Source of the DNA: Candidatus Viridilinea mediisalina
Lineage (GTDB): Bacteria; Chloroflexota; Chloroflexia; Chloroflexales; Chloroflexaceae
Assembly (NCBI RefSeq): GCF_002532535.1
Contig: NZ_NQWI01000002.1
Coordinates: forward strand, 40,447 to 104,446
DNA: 64,000 nt
Direction of reading: 5' to 3'
Part shown: positions 27,535-37,113 of the stretch, one piece after another
How the letters are laid out: the number at the start of each line of letters is the position of its first letter
Numbering within the stretch: position 1 is the first letter of the stretch
Made by a program: the position numbers and the translations under genes
The notes under the pieces: model-generated
Seen by the model: only the letters and a program-made list of their open reading frames with translations
Told to the model about the DNA's origin: nothing
Database searches by the model: none

Positions 27535-27704
27535 CCTACGGCCTCTCATGGTGACAAAACAATGGGGCAATCAACAAAATCCTCTTCCCCAGTTGACCGT
27601 AGGGGCACGGCGGTGCCGTCTCTCAACCCTCTTGCAACCCAAACGAGAGCAGCACGAGAGCCATGCGCTATAACTTGCCTAGAGGGATGGTTCGTGGAGG
27701 CTTT
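27535..27704. other. Non-coding stretch after the composite element
   Basis: 170 bases without a convincing gene. The only features are GGCACGGCGGTGCCG (27604-27618), a small dyad, and a short open frame of uneven composition. Nothing else recognised. Confidence 0.3.
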
Positions 27705-27840
27705 ACCGTTTGCGAGGATGCGAGGACGCGAGGACGCGAAGTCCGCGCCTCTTCACCTCACGCATCCTCGCAACATTACCGTTTGCGAGGACGCGAGGAC
27801 GCGAAGCCCTCGCCTCTTCGCCGCACGCATCCTCGTAACA
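27705..27840. repeat. Dispersed GAGGATGCGAGG repeat, two direct copies
   Basis: CCGTTTGCGAGGATGCGAGG at about 27707 and CCGTTTGCGAGGACGCGAGG at about 27778, each followed by CGCGAAG...CGCCTCTTC and CACGCATCCTCG. Within each copy the ends are inverted repeats. Related single copies are at 13742 and 39325. Confidence 0.85.
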
Positions 27841-27923
27841 GTATAAAGCGGTCTTCCGCTTTCTGAAACCATCCCTCAGGCCCTTATCCTTGGGACTCGC
27901 GTACAGCAAGAAGGAGCAAGACC

Positions 27924-30900
27924 ATGCGCCACCGGCAGCCATTCGCTCTGCCTCTGGCCCTCAGCCTCATTATCGCTCTCGTCACTCTGGCGGGTATTCC
28001 CGCCATGCCTACGGCTGTAGCCACTGAGCCCACCTATGTTACGACGATTACGGTGAACACGACGGCGGATTTGGATCTTGATGGTTCGCGGACGTGCGCT
28101 AATCGCCCCGATGAGCCTTGTACGCTACGGCGGGCAATTGTGCAGGCGCGTGGCCTGACGGCCAGCCAGCGCCCGGCTCTGATTCGCTTTGATCTGCCCG
28201 CTGATCAGGCCAATACGGGTGACGCGGCAGGCACATGGACGATTGTGCTCAATGAGGGCGTGGGGGCCAACCTGCGCGACCTCGCGGGCGGCCAAGTGAC
28301 GATTGATGGCCGCACCCAGCCAGGGGGCCGCGCTGCTGCTGATGGCCCCAAGGTCTTTATCCACGGTTCGACCCAGGCCGACCGTTTGGTGATCAATGGC
28401 AATGGGAACCGTCTGATTGGCTTGGGTTTTATCTACTACAATGTCCTCTTCAACGCCAGCAACAACCTTGTCCAGGATGTCTGGAGTGGCTTGCAGGAGA
28501 GTGGCCAGGCGATCTTCTTCCTGCGCGATGATCCTTCGGTGGATAGCCGCGCCAGCTTTGGCGATGCTACCGCAAGTGTCGGTAATGTCTTCCGCAACGT
28601 GGTAGTTACCGGCTCGCGCACGGTGGCGATCACCATGCGCGGCAAGGATGGCACCATTGAAGATAGCCTCTTTGGCACACGCGCCGATGGCACGGTGCCG
28701 ACGATTGCTGCCGACCGCAAGTGTCGCCCCAATGCGCGCTACAACAACTGGTTTGGCGGTGCGGGGGTGAGTTTGATGGGCACCGGCCATACGGTGCGCA
28801 ACAACCGCTTTGCTGGTCTGCTCTGGGCGAGTAAAGATCCGCTCAATACGCCGCCGGTGGCGATTGACATCAACACGGCCAACAATCTGGTTGAGAACAA
28901 TATTATCGGTATTGATAGCGCCGGGCAGAAGGTGGGCATCTGTAGCGATGCCATTCGCCTCACTAGCAGCGGCAACCAGTTGCTCAACAATACGATCTAT
29001 GGTGCGGGCGTACGCAACGACGATCCCAACAAGACCACTGAGGGCGAACAGCCCCAGACGGGCGCAATTGGCATTAGTGGCGGTGGGGTCTCGTTGGGGG
29101 CCAACCTGATGCGTGGCAACCTCACCGAAGACTCGATTGCGCCGGTCTTCTTCTTCCCCAGCGTCAGCGTGAGGTATAGCTACTTCAACCCGGCCAAGGT
29201 GACTGCGATCAGTGGGCGGACTGTTAGCGGGACTTCTGGCGACCGTGCGAATCCGCCTGCGCCGCACCAGCCCTTCGACTGCGACTGCCCCAACTGCGAG
29301 ATTGAGCTCTTCCTCGATGACGATGACGGCAACATCGAGACGCTCACCTCGCTCGGCACCGTCACCGCCGACGCGCAGGGCAATTGGACGGCAGAGAACA
29401 TTTTGCCCGCAGGCGGCCTGGGCGCGAACCAGGGCATCCGCACCCAGATCACGACTGCCGCCAACGGTACCATTCAGGGCTTCAATGCCGGCACAACCAG
29501 CCGCGTCTCACGCGAGCTCTACGGGCCCAGTGGCGTCATCAACGTCCCTGCGCCGCCTGCGCCGCCGCGTGCCACCGCGCCCACCGAGTATGCCACCGTG
29601 GCCCCGCGTGCCGTGCCGGATGCGCCTGAGTATAGCTTCCAGACCACCATTACCGTCAATAGCACCAGCGATCCCGACACCGACCAGTCAACCACCTGCG
29701 CTACGCAGCCTTGTACGCTACGGCGGGCGATTGTGCAGGCGCGGGCCTTGCCTGCCGAGCAGCGTCCGGTGCTGATTGAATTTGACATTCCCACTAGCGA
29801 TGCTCGCCACAACGCGACACTCGGCGTCTGGCGCATTGATCTCAACAGCGCCACGAGCAACCCCTTCCGTCGCTTGGAGGGTGGGCAGATCGTGATTGAT
29901 GGCACCACCCAGCCCGGTGGCCGTGCTGATGGCCCCAAAATCTTTGTGCGCGGTACGAACAATCAGCACATCATGATCGTGGATAGCCGCGATAACATCA
30001 TTCGTGGCTTGGGCTTGCAAGGCTTTGGTCTCCAGGTCAACTTTGGCGGCAACTTCATCGAAGAGAACTGGCTCGGTCTCAATGAGGATGGCCAGAGTAT
30101 CTACTACATCAATGGCAACAACGCGATTGACAACAAGGCCACCATTCAGGACGCCGAGACGCCGCCCGCCCAAGAGGGGGGCAATGTCTACCGCAACAAC
30201 GTGGTGGCTGGCTCGCGGGTGAGCGCCATGACCATCCGTAGCGACGACAGTTGGGTGGTAGGCAACTACATTGGTACGCGCGCCGACGGCACCATTCCCA
30301 CCAGTGGGGCTGAGGTCTGCACGAGCATGGATTGGATTTCAGGCGATGGCATCAGCGTGATTGGCGGCAAGGGCACCCAAGTGGGCGGGCCGAGTGCAGC
30401 CGAGCGCAACTACCTCGTGGGCCTGAGCATTCGCAGCAACGATCCCGAAGTAACCCAGCCGATTGGCATCCAGGTGGGTAGCGTCGGCAACTACCTGATC
30501 CAGAATAACTACATCGGGCGCGACACCGCAGGAAACAATGTGGGCGTCTGTGGTGAAGGCATCCGCATGTCGGGCGACTTCACCGTCGTGCAGGACAACT
30601 ACATTGTTGCGCGGCAGAACGCGGCGCTCAACCACTTGCCCAACGTTGTCGGTGCGAACGCCAACACCTACCGTAGCAACCGTATTGTTGCCAGCCAGCA
30701 GGCGATCATCTTTGGCCCAATTGTGCCCGACGATCTCGCCTTCTTCAACCCGGGCAAGGTCACGGTGATTGATGGCACCCGCGTGCGCGGCACCTCGGGC
30801 GATCCGGGCCAGCCGCCGGGTGGTCGTCCGCCGATTGACAGCAGTTGCCCCTTCTGCACCATCGAGATCTTCCTCGACAACCGCGACAATCGGGTCGAGA

Positions 30901-31124
30901 CGCTGCAATCGCTGGGTACCACCCAAGCCGACCGCAACGGCAACTGGGCCTTCACGCTCCCCGCAGCCTTGACCGACCAGCAGGGTCTGCGTACCGTCAG
31001 CACCGCCAACAACTACGGCGTGATCAACCAGTACGAAGCGGGCACGAGTACCAAGGTGTCAGAACTCTACATCCCAGGCGAGGAAGAGGGCTTCGCGGTC
31101 TTCCTGCCACTCGTGAGACGTTAG
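27924..31124 (+). CDS. Secreted two-repeat CSLREA-like parallel beta-helix protein with LPLVRR tail
   Basis: 1066 residues. Signal peptide at 1-36 (LPLALSLIIALVTLAGIPAM ... ATEPT). Two homologous halves (about 38-560 and 565-1055), each opening with TITVNTTADLD / TITVNSTSDPD and a CSLREA-like box, CTLRRAIVQARGL and CTLRRAIVQARAL, then many N/G-rich strands (e.g. NTANNLVENNIIGIDSAGQ) typical of right-handed beta-helices, and an acidic FCTIEIFLDNRDN segment. The final residues are AVFLPLVRR, shared with two other secreted proteins here. No enzyme motif is visible, so it is probably a surface protein or adhesin-like. The start has AAGGAGCAAGACC upstream. Confidence 0.88.
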   Translation: MRHRQPFALPLALSLIIALVTLAGIPAMPTAVATEPTYVTTITVNTTADLDLDGSRTCANRPDEPCTLRRAIVQARGLTASQRPALIRFDLPADQANTGDAAGTWTIVLNEGVGANLRDLAGGQVTIDGRTQPGGRAAADGPKVFIHGSTQADRLVINGNGNRLIGLGFIYYNVLFNASNNLVQDVWSGLQESGQAIFFLRDDPSVDSRASFGDATASVGNVFRNVVVTGSRTVAITMRGKDGTIEDSLFGTRADGTVPTIAADRKCRPNARYNNWFGGAGVSLMGTGHTVRNNRFAGLLWASKDPLNTPPVAIDINTANNLVENNIIGIDSAGQKVGICSDAIRLTSSGNQLLNNTIYGAGVRNDDPNKTTEGEQPQTGAIGISGGGVSLGANLMRGNLTEDSIAPVFFFPSVSVRYSYFNPAKVTAISGRTVSGTSGDRANPPAPHQPFDCDCPNCEIELFLDDDDGNIETLTSLGTVTADAQGNWTAENILPAGGLGANQGIRTQITTAANGTIQGFNAGTTSRVSRELYGPSGVINVPAPPAPPRATAPTEYATVAPRAVPDAPEYSFQTTITVNSTSDPDTDQSTTCATQPCTLRRAIVQARALPAEQRPVLIEFDIPTSDARHNATLGVWRIDLNSATSNPFRRLEGGQIVIDGTTQPGGRADGPKIFVRGTNNQHIMIVDSRDNIIRGLGLQGFGLQVNFGGNFIEENWLGLNEDGQSIYYINGNNAIDNKATIQDAETPPAQEGGNVYRNNVVAGSRVSAMTIRSDDSWVVGNYIGTRADGTIPTSGAEVCTSMDWISGDGISVIGGKGTQVGGPSAAERNYLVGLSIRSNDPEVTQPIGIQVGSVGNYLIQNNYIGRDTAGNNVGVCGEGIRMSGDFTVVQDNYIVARQNAALNHLPNVVGANANTYRSNRIVASQQAIIFGPIVPDDLAFFNPGKVTVIDGTRVRGTSGDPGQPPGGRPPIDSSCPFCTIEIFLDNRDNRVETLQSLGTTQADRNGNWAFTLPAALTDQQGLRTVSTANNYGVINQYEAGTSTKVSELYIPGEEEGFAVFLPLVRR

Positions 31125-31129
31125 AGAAT

Positions 31130-31246
31130 TGCACCACAGAGGCACAGAGAACACAGAGGTTTTGGAGGTGGGAGCGTCGTCCGTAATTGCGCTTACCTCC
31201 ACCTCATCATCTCTGTGCCCTCGGTGCCTCTGTGGTGAATATCTCT
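31130..31246. repeat. CACAGAGG-type repeats in inverted pair
   Basis: CACCACAGAGGCACAGAGAA at 31131-31150 and its inverted relative CTCGGTGCCTCTGTGGTG at about 31219-31236. The pair encloses about 60 bases between the convergent beta-helix and symporter genes and could form a long hairpin at their common end. Confidence 0.8.
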
Positions 31247-31259
31247 GTATCTCTTCTCT

Positions 31260-33515
31260 TCACGGGTGGCGCAAACTATCCACCAACGTCTCCACCTCCG
31301 CTGAGGGAGGTGGGCTGATCAGACTAATGAACCATGTGATGAAGAAGTTGACCGGCGCACCAAAGATGCCCGCAGCGGTGCTGCCAATGCCCCAAAGGGC
31401 TCGTCCAGGATCGAGGTAGGTCACCACCATGTAGGCAATCGTCACCGCAAGGCCACTGAGCATACCAAAGGTTGCGCCGTGGCTCGTGGTGCCCTTCCAG
31501 AAGATGCCGAGAACCAGAATGGGAAAGATGGTGGCGGCGGCCAACGAGAAGGCCCAAGCCACCATCTGCACAATAATGGCCAGGCGTTGCATGGCGACCA
31601 AGGTGGCCAACACTGCCGCCCCCAAGATGATAGCCCGCCCAAGCCAGAGCCGCTCACGCAAGGTTGCCCGCGGGTTCAAGGTGCGGTGGTAGATGTCGTG
31701 AGCCACCGCTGAGGCGATCACCATCAGCAGCCCGTCGGCGGTCGAGAGCGCTGCGGCCATACCACCGGCAGCCACGAGTGCTACGACGGTCGTTGGCAGG
31801 TTGGCAAGCTCAGGCATGGCCAGCACAATCAGGTCTTGGTTGATCTGCAGCTCATCGTACTGCAAAATGCCATCGCCATTCCCGCCGAGGGCCGGGTCGT
31901 CGGCAATCACCAAAAGACCAGTGCGCTCCCAATTGGTGGCCCAATGGGGCAACTCCAAGACTGGGCGGCCAACCACATTTTGCAGCACCTCCCAGCGCGA
32001 GAAGGCCGCATAGGCTGGCGCGGTCAGGTAGAGGATGCAGATCCAGACCAGCGCCCAGACGACGCTACTGCGGCTCGCGTGTACGTTGGGTACCGTGTAG
32101 AAACGCACAAGAATATGGGGCATGCCCGCAGTGCCCACCATGAGACAGAGCGAGAGCGCAATAAAGTTGGCCGTAGTCCAGTCGCTAAAGGGTTCAATAT
32201 AGCTCGACTCAAAGCCCTGAGCGGCCTCTAGCGCCACGATATGGTGCAGGGCTTCGCCATACATCAATTGGGGCAGAGGAATACCCGTTAGGGTCAATGA
32301 GAGCCACGTTACGGGCACGAGGTAGGCGAAGACCATGATGATCCCCTGTACCCCTTGGGTCCATGTGATTGCCCGCATGCCGCCGAGGAACGAGCAGAGC
32401 AGCACCGCCGAGAGGCCCACAACCACACCGAGCAGGTAGTTGATGCCGAGAAAGCGGCTCATAATAATCCCAATCCCGGTCACTTGAGCGGTCAGGTAGG
32501 TGAAGCTGATCATGATGCAGATCACCGCACTGAGTACCCGCGTACCCGCTCCGGGGTAGCGAGCGCCGATCAAATCAGGAATGGTAAATTGGCCAAACTT
32601 GCGGAGATAGGGTGCCAAGAGCAGCAGCAGCAGCACAAAGCCGCCCGTCCAGCCGGTGATATAGGCCAGCCCATCGAAGCCAAGCAGAAAGAGCGCCCCA
32701 GCCATGCTGATGAAAGAGGCCGCACTCATCCAGTCGGAGCCGGTGGCCAGGCCGTTGAGCATGGCCGGCACGCGCCGCCCAGCCACATAGTACTCATCAA
32801 GCTGCTCGGTGCGCGTCCGCAGCCCAATCACCGCATAGATACTGATGGTCAAAATGAGGAAAGACCAACTGATCAACGTAGGCGAGATGTTGAGGTTCAC
32901 ATCCAGCAGGCCCATCACGCCAACAAGCAGCATCAAGCCGAGGCCAAAGGCGGCATAGCTGCGCTCGAGGCGTTTACGGTAGCTACGTTGGGTCTGGTCT
33001 TCTTCCAACTCAAGGCCATGGGCGCGATCCATGCGGCGCATCGCCCAGCTATAGATCAGCGTTAAAAGCACAAAGATGATCAGCATACCCTGGCTCTGCA
33101 TATAGTAGCCCAGGGGAAAGCCGGTCAGCACCGTAACCTGATTGAGCATAGGGGCCAGCAGGGCCGAGAGGATCACACTAAGCAGCCAAATCAGCAGCAG
33201 CGGCACAATCAGGCGCAGATTAGCACGCCAATAGCTTGGCAACCAAGGGGGCGTTTGGTAGCCGTGTGGCGTAAGCGGCAACTCTGTGCTTGCTTCATGC
33301 TCAAGGTGCGGTGGCGGGGGGGGCGGCTCGTAGCTGAGGGGCGGCGGTTGGGGGCGGGGCGGCTCAAGGGGCGTAGCATGCTGCCGTTCAGCATAACGGT
33401 CGCGGATGCGCTCCATCGGCGGAAAGAGGCGATCAAGCAGAAAGAAGGCCAGCGCCAAGGCGCTTGCAATGATGAACAAGAGTAGCAAGAAGCTCCAGGC
33501 CATTGCTGAACTCAT
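31260..33515 (-). CDS. Sodium:solute symporter, fusion of DUF4212 small subunit and SSS large subunit
   Basis: 751 residues. An N-terminal anchor (LLLLFIIASALALAFFLLD) is followed by a Pro-rich linker, a DUF4212-like unit with YWRANLRLIVPLLLIWLLSV and GFPLGYYMQSQGMLIIFVLL, and then a full SSS transporter of about 13 helices (GLRTRTEQLDEYYVAGRRVP, ATGSDWMSAASFISMAG). In most bacteria the DUF4212 protein and the VC_2705-type symporter are separate adjacent genes; here they form one protein. Substrates of relatives include acetate and other small monocarboxylates; the substrate here is inferred only. It lies downstream of the two-component genes. Confidence 0.88.
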   Translation of the reverse strand: MSSAMAWSFLLLLFIIASALALAFFLLDRLFPPMERIRDRYAERQHATPLEPPRPQPPPLSYEPPPPPPHLEHEASTELPLTPHGYQTPPWLPSYWRANLRLIVPLLLIWLLSVILSALLAPMLNQVTVLTGFPLGYYMQSQGMLIIFVLLTLIYSWAMRRMDRAHGLELEEDQTQRSYRKRLERSYAAFGLGLMLLVGVMGLLDVNLNISPTLISWSFLILTISIYAVIGLRTRTEQLDEYYVAGRRVPAMLNGLATGSDWMSAASFISMAGALFLLGFDGLAYITGWTGGFVLLLLLLAPYLRKFGQFTIPDLIGARYPGAGTRVLSAVICIMISFTYLTAQVTGIGIIMSRFLGINYLLGVVVGLSAVLLCSFLGGMRAITWTQGVQGIIMVFAYLVPVTWLSLTLTGIPLPQLMYGEALHHIVALEAAQGFESSYIEPFSDWTTANFIALSLCLMVGTAGMPHILVRFYTVPNVHASRSSVVWALVWICILYLTAPAYAAFSRWEVLQNVVGRPVLELPHWATNWERTGLLVIADDPALGGNGDGILQYDELQINQDLIVLAMPELANLPTTVVALVAAGGMAAALSTADGLLMVIASAVAHDIYHRTLNPRATLRERLWLGRAIILGAAVLATLVAMQRLAIIVQMVAWAFSLAAATIFPILVLGIFWKGTTSHGATFGMLSGLAVTIAYMVVTYLDPGRALWGIGSTAAGIFGAPVNFFITWFISLISPPPSAEVETLVDSLRHP

Positions 33516-33549
33516 ACCAAGTACTGTTGAACATTCCGCATAAGCAATA

Positions 33550-33612
33550 CGCTCAAGCTCATTGAGATGCCATGTTCGGCAATCTACAATCTACAATCTA
33601 CAATCTACAATT
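33550..33612. repeat. Heptamer array with conserved flank, after the histidine kinase gene
   Basis: CTCATTGAGATGCCATGTTC followed by (AATCTAC)n at 33582-33610. The array starts 4 bases beyond the stop of the histidine kinase gene (minus strand). The flank matches those at 50195 and 53450. Confidence 0.88.
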
Positions 33613-33615
33613 GCA

Positions 33616-34803
33616 TCATGGCGCCTCAACCGCCGCCGGAGGCAACGAAAGGCCCGGGCCCATCTCAAACGCACCTGGGGCAATTGGTAGCGTAAAGTAG
33701 AAACTTGTACCCTTGCCCTCACCCTCACTCGCAGCCCAAATCTCGCCCCCCTGGGCATAGATCAAGTGGCGCGCAATCGCCAAACCAATCCCACTGCCGC
33801 CACTCTGGCGCGCACGCGACTTATCCACCCGATAGAAGCGCTCAAAGACATGGGGCAGATGCTCGGCACTAATCCCTACGCCACTATCGCGGATCGTGAC
33901 CTGCACGAGCCGTTCATTATAGGCTGCGCTTACGCGCACGACCCCTCCGGCGGGCGTATAGCGGCAGGCATTGGAGAGAATATTGATCACCACCTGGCTC
34001 ACACGGTCGGGATCGGCCCAAACCACCGGCAACTGGCGCGGCAACTCCATGCGGAGCGTCACCTGATTGGCAGCAAAGAGCGGTTCAAACTGAGCGGCAA
34101 CCTCTTCAAGCACCTTTTCAACCTCAGTGCAGCGGGCCACCACCGGCAATTGGCCCGCCTCAACCCGCGAGAGCAGTTCAAGATCCTCGATCAAACGCTG
34201 CAAACGGTTGGTCTCTTGCAGAATCATCTTGAAGGTCGGAGGATTCGGCTTAATCACCCCATCGAGCAAGCCCTCCATATAGCCACCAATCGTAGCCAGG
34301 GGGGTACGCAACTCATGGGTCACATCAGCTAAGAGGGCCAAACGGCGGCGCTCGGTCTGTTCCAGCGCATCGGCCAACTGATTCACACTCTGAGAAAGTT
34401 GCGCAATCTCATCATCACTCGAAATGCGCGTCCGTTCGCGGTAGAAGCCTTCAGCCAAGCGGCTACTCACCGTCGAAAGGGTATGCAATGGTTCAACAAT
34501 CCGCCGCGAAACGAAGAGGCTCACCACCACTGCGGTAATCAACGCAGCGAAGCCACTCACAAAGAGCGCCTGTTGCAACACCGCCTCAAACTGTTGCAGC
34601 AGCGGTGGTTCAACCGCGCCCACCCCCGTGGGCTCAATCGGGCCGGTTTCGGAAGCAGCGGCCCCCAGCGTAAGCGGCGCAACATCAACCAAACCCGCCC
34701 GCGCAAAGAACCCAGCGGTAGCCAACAGCACCACATCAGCAATCACCACAATAATGAGATGTGAAAAAAAGAGCTTATAGCGTAGTTGGCGATACCATCT
34801 CAT
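33616..34803 (-). CDS. Membrane sensor histidine kinase
   Basis: 395 residues. Two membrane helices (about 11-33 and 88-108) enclose a short extracytoplasmic loop, followed by HAMP (VSRRIVEPLHTLSTVSSRLA), HisKA with the phospho-acceptor His in VTHELRTPLATIGGYMEG, and HATPase with VINILSNACRYTPAGG, DSGVGISAEHLPHVFERFYR and GSGIGLAIARH. All catalytic boxes are intact. It overlaps the response-regulator gene by 4 bases (ATGA), so the two form one operon. The loop is too small to suggest a ligand. Confidence 0.94.
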   Translation of the reverse strand: MRWYRQLRYKLFFSHLIIVVIADVVLLATAGFFARAGLVDVAPLTLGAAASETGPIEPTGVGAVEPPLLQQFEAVLQQALFVSGFAALITAVVVSLFVSRRIVEPLHTLSTVSSRLAEGFYRERTRISSDDEIAQLSQSVNQLADALEQTERRRLALLADVTHELRTPLATIGGYMEGLLDGVIKPNPPTFKMILQETNRLQRLIEDLELLSRVEAGQLPVVARCTEVEKVLEEVAAQFEPLFAANQVTLRMELPRQLPVVWADPDRVSQVVINILSNACRYTPAGGVVRVSAAYNERLVQVTIRDSGVGISAEHLPHVFERFYRVDKSRARQSGGSGIGLAIARHLIYAQGGEIWAASEGEGKGTSFYFTLPIAPGAFEMGPGLSLPPAAVEAP

Positions 34804-35504
34804 CGTTGGCCACCGACAAACTTATAACCCACGCCACGCACCGTCTGCACAAGCGGCAGATCGGCCTGGGTACCATCCTCAAGTTTACGGCGCAGCGTGC
34901 CCACATGCACATCAACCACGCGATCAATGCCAGCAAAATCGGGCCCCCAGACGCGCTGTAGTAGCTCGTCGCGGGTAAAGACGCGCCCGGGGTAACTCGC
35001 CAGGGCATAGAGCAGATCAAACTCACGGGGCGTCAACTCAACCATCACACCCCGCCGCTTTACCTCACGGCGCTCGGGATCAATACTGAGCGAACCAAAC
35101 TGGAGCGCCGGGCGTTCAACCATCTTCTCTTGTTGCGTCCGCGAACGGCGCAGAATCGCCTTGACCCGCGCCACCAACTCACGCGGGCTAAAGGGCTTGG
35201 TGAGATAATCATCAGCGCCCACCGAGAGCCCAATCAGCTTATCAACCTCATCGGTACGGGCGGTCAGCATCAAGACATAGACCGACGTCTCTTGATGCAG
35301 GCGGCGACAGACCTCTACCCCATCAACGCCGGGCAGCATAACATCAAGGATCACCAAATCGGGCCTCACGGCCCGTGCCAAACTCAGCGCCGAGACCCCA
35401 TCAAAGGCCCGATGGACAACAAAACCCTCGGCATCCAGATAACTAGCCACCAGATCAACGATCGGTTGCTCATCATCTACGACCAGAATTGTGGCTGCCT
35501 CCAT
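34800..35504 (-). CDS. OmpR/PhoB-type response regulator
   Basis: 234 residues. Receiver domain with acidic pocket VDDEQ, phospho-acceptor Asp54 (VILDVMLPG) and Lys in YLTKPF, then a winged-helix DNA-binding domain (ELTPREFDLLYALASYPGRV, DVHVGTLRRKLE). ATG 35504 is chosen because ILVVDDE follows as in the family; the longer frame to 35597 is less likely. It is upstream of and overlaps the kinase. The target genes are unknown, but the symporter immediately downstream of the kinase is a candidate. Confidence 0.93.
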   Translation of the reverse strand: MEAATILVVDDEQPIVDLVASYLDAEGFVVHRAFDGVSALSLARAVRPDLVILDVMLPGVDGVEVCRRLHQETSVYVLMLTARTDEVDKLIGLSVGADDYLTKPFSPRELVARVKAILRRSRTQQEKMVERPALQFGSLSIDPERREVKRRGVMVELTPREFDLLYALASYPGRVFTRDELLQRVWGPDFAGIDRVVDVHVGTLRRKLEDGTQADLPLVQTVRGVGYKFVGGQR

Positions 35505-35648
35505 CGCAGCACCTCGCGCAACATCGCGGATCAAGAACGAGTAGATCTTGTGCCGTCTACTATACCATCTTTCGTCAAAGGTGGGGTGTGGGGGCACTGT
35601 TCACAGATTTGACAGCAACCCTAAACGATGGTAGCATTATCCCTGTTC

Positions 35649-35725
35649 GGGCGATTAGCTCAGTTGGTTAGAGCGCCACGTTGACATCGTGGAGGTCAGT
35701 GGTTCAAATCCACTATCGCCCACCA
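35649..35725 (+). tRNA. tRNA-Val (anticodon GAC)
   Basis: Acceptor arms GGGCGAT and ATCGCCC pair perfectly. The D arm is GCTCAGTTGGTTAGAGC. The anticodon stem CCACG/CGTGG encloses loop TTGACAT with anticodon GAC, and the T arm is GTGGTTCAAATCCAC. CCA is encoded (35723-35725). It is divergent from the response-regulator gene. Confidence 0.97.
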
Positions 35726-35732
35726 GTATCGG

Positions 35733-35757
35733 TACCGCCCATGTGGGCGGTATTTTT
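35733..35757 (+). terminator. Intrinsic terminator after tRNA-Val
   Basis: TACCGCCC (35733-35740) pairs with GGGCGGTA (35745-35752) around ATGT, followed by TTTTTT. Located 8 bases past the tRNA CCA end. Confidence 0.88.
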
Positions 35758-35784
35758 TGTTGGGGTTGGGGTAAGCCCTTGTGC

Positions 35785-35825
35785 GTTATTGCGGGTTCGT
35801 GGCTTCGCCACGAACCCGCAATAAC
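35785..35825. repeat. 19-bp perfect hairpin with GCTTCGC apex
   Basis: GTTATTGCGGGTTCGTGGC pairs with GCCACGAACCCGCAATAAC around TTC. On the other strand the apex reads GCGAAGC, as in other long hairpins of the window. Located between the tRNA and the epimerase gene; the remaining leader is pyrimidine-rich. Confidence 0.9.
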
Positions 35826-35883
35826 AAACAGATTTTCTAATTTTCTATCTCCTCATTTCCTCTTTCCTTCACTCGGAGGCACC

Positions 35884-36840
35884 GTGCGTATCCTGATCAC
35901 TGGTTTGACTGGCCCGGTGGGCAGCTTTCTGGCCGATTATCTGCTGACGTTGCCGGGGTTGGAGTTGCACGCCTTGAAGCGCTGGCGTAGCGACCCCCGT
36001 CCGATTGCCCATTTGCGGGGGCGGGTGACGCTTCACGAGGGTGATATTGAAGACCCTTTTGCGGTAGATCGCACCCTGGCGGCAGTACGCCCCGATCGTG
36101 TCTTCCACCTGGCGGCGCAGAGCTATCCTAGTGCGTCGTGGGAGGCACCGATCCATACGATGCGGATCAATGTGGAGGGGACGCTCAATCTGTTGGAGGC
36201 GGTGCGCCGCCATGCCCCGCAGGCGCGGGTACATATTGCCGGTACGAGTGCCCAGTATGGCACCGTGCGCCCCGATCAGGTGCCAATTAGCGAAACCCAT
36301 CCCATGCGCCCCGCTAGTCCCTATGGGGTTAGTAAGGTAGCCGCTGAACTGAGTGGCTTGCAGTACCACGACAATTTTGGCCTCCACGTCTTTGTGACGC
36401 GCTCATTCAACCATGTTGGCCCACGCCAGGGCGACCGCTGCTCCATCCAGACCTTCTGCCAACAGATGGCAGCGATTGAGTTGGGCCAGCAAGAACCTAT
36501 CCTCTACGTGGGCAACCTAGAGCCCCAGCGCGATTTTACCCATACCCGTGATGTAGCCCGCGCCCTCTGGCTGCTCAGTGAACACGCGCAGCCCGGCGAA
36601 GTCTACAACCTCTGCGCGGGACAGGCGACCCGCATCGGCGAGATTGTGCAGCTTGTCTTGGCGCGTGGGCGCGTGCCTGTGGAGGTGCGGGTAGACCCGG
36701 CTCGCCTGCGCCCTAGCGACGAGCCGATTCTGCTGGGCGACAATCGGAAGCTGCGTGCTGCGACAGGTTGGGAACCTACCATTGGAATGTCAGAGATTGT
36801 AGATGAGCTTCTGGCCTATTGGCGTGACGCATTACGTTAG
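35884..36840 (+). CDS. NAD(P)-dependent nucleotide-sugar epimerase/reductase (RMD/GMD-like)
   Basis: 318 residues of the extended short-chain dehydrogenase family. Glycine-rich cofactor motif TGLTGPVGSFLADYL, HLAAQSYPSASWEAP and catalytic YGVSK (Y-x3-K) are present. The C-terminal pattern RPSDEPILLGDNRKLRAATG is typical of GDP-4-dehydro-6-deoxymannose reductase and GDP-mannose dehydratase. It is most likely a GDP-rhamnose-forming reductase or a related epimerase, acting in cell-surface glycan synthesis. GTG 35884 has GGAGG 4 bases upstream; a longer frame overlaps the tRNA and is rejected. No sugar operon surrounds it. Confidence 0.86.
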   Translation: MRILITGLTGPVGSFLADYLLTLPGLELHALKRWRSDPRPIAHLRGRVTLHEGDIEDPFAVDRTLAAVRPDRVFHLAAQSYPSASWEAPIHTMRINVEGTLNLLEAVRRHAPQARVHIAGTSAQYGTVRPDQVPISETHPMRPASPYGVSKVAAELSGLQYHDNFGLHVFVTRSFNHVGPRQGDRCSIQTFCQQMAAIELGQQEPILYVGNLEPQRDFTHTRDVARALWLLSEHAQPGEVYNLCAGQATRIGEIVQLVLARGRVPVEVRVDPARLRPSDEPILLGDNRKLRAATGWEPTIGMSEIVDELLAYWRDALR

Positions 36841-36882
36841 CCCCCGGTGGGGGCTTTGAGGAGGCTGCGCCTCCCCCAAAAG
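36841..36882. repeat. GC-rich inverted repeat after the epimerase gene
   Basis: GCCCCCGGTGGGGGC directly after the stop is a perfect dyad; next is TTTGAGGAGGCTGCGCCTCC, another hairpin. The structure could end the transcript. Confidence 0.6.
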
Positions 36883-36919
36883 AGTTGTTAGGGATGTTTC
36901 TGGCTGAAAGGCCGTTTCT

Positions 36920-37019
36920 GAAACTGTCTGAAAAGCTAGTGGGCACGCGTTGGAGTGCCGGCTTTAGCCGGCTAAAGCCGGCACTCCAACGCCAGTTCAT
37001 AGACTTTTCAGACAGCCTC
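36920..37019 (+). mobile_element. MITE-1 copy F (100 bp)
   Basis: Ends GAAACTGTCTGAAAAG and CTTTTCAGACAGCCTC with the central palindrome. Flanks are TCT (36917-36919) and TCA (37020-37022), so the duplication is imperfect. The interior is nearly identical to copy H at 60256. Confidence 0.9.
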
Positions 37020-37113
37020 TCAGAAACCTCCCCTAGCCTCAAAGTGTGGTAGCATGCCAAAGGTAAAGATGCTCGCTGACTCTAGGTTATAACTGATAGT
37101 GAGGAGTTTTTCT

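Noticed and set aside
28125..29267. 380-codon minus-strand frame opposite the beta-helix gene
   Set aside because: Composition is that of an antisense shadow; the + frame has a signal peptide, clear internal duplication and a ribosome site.
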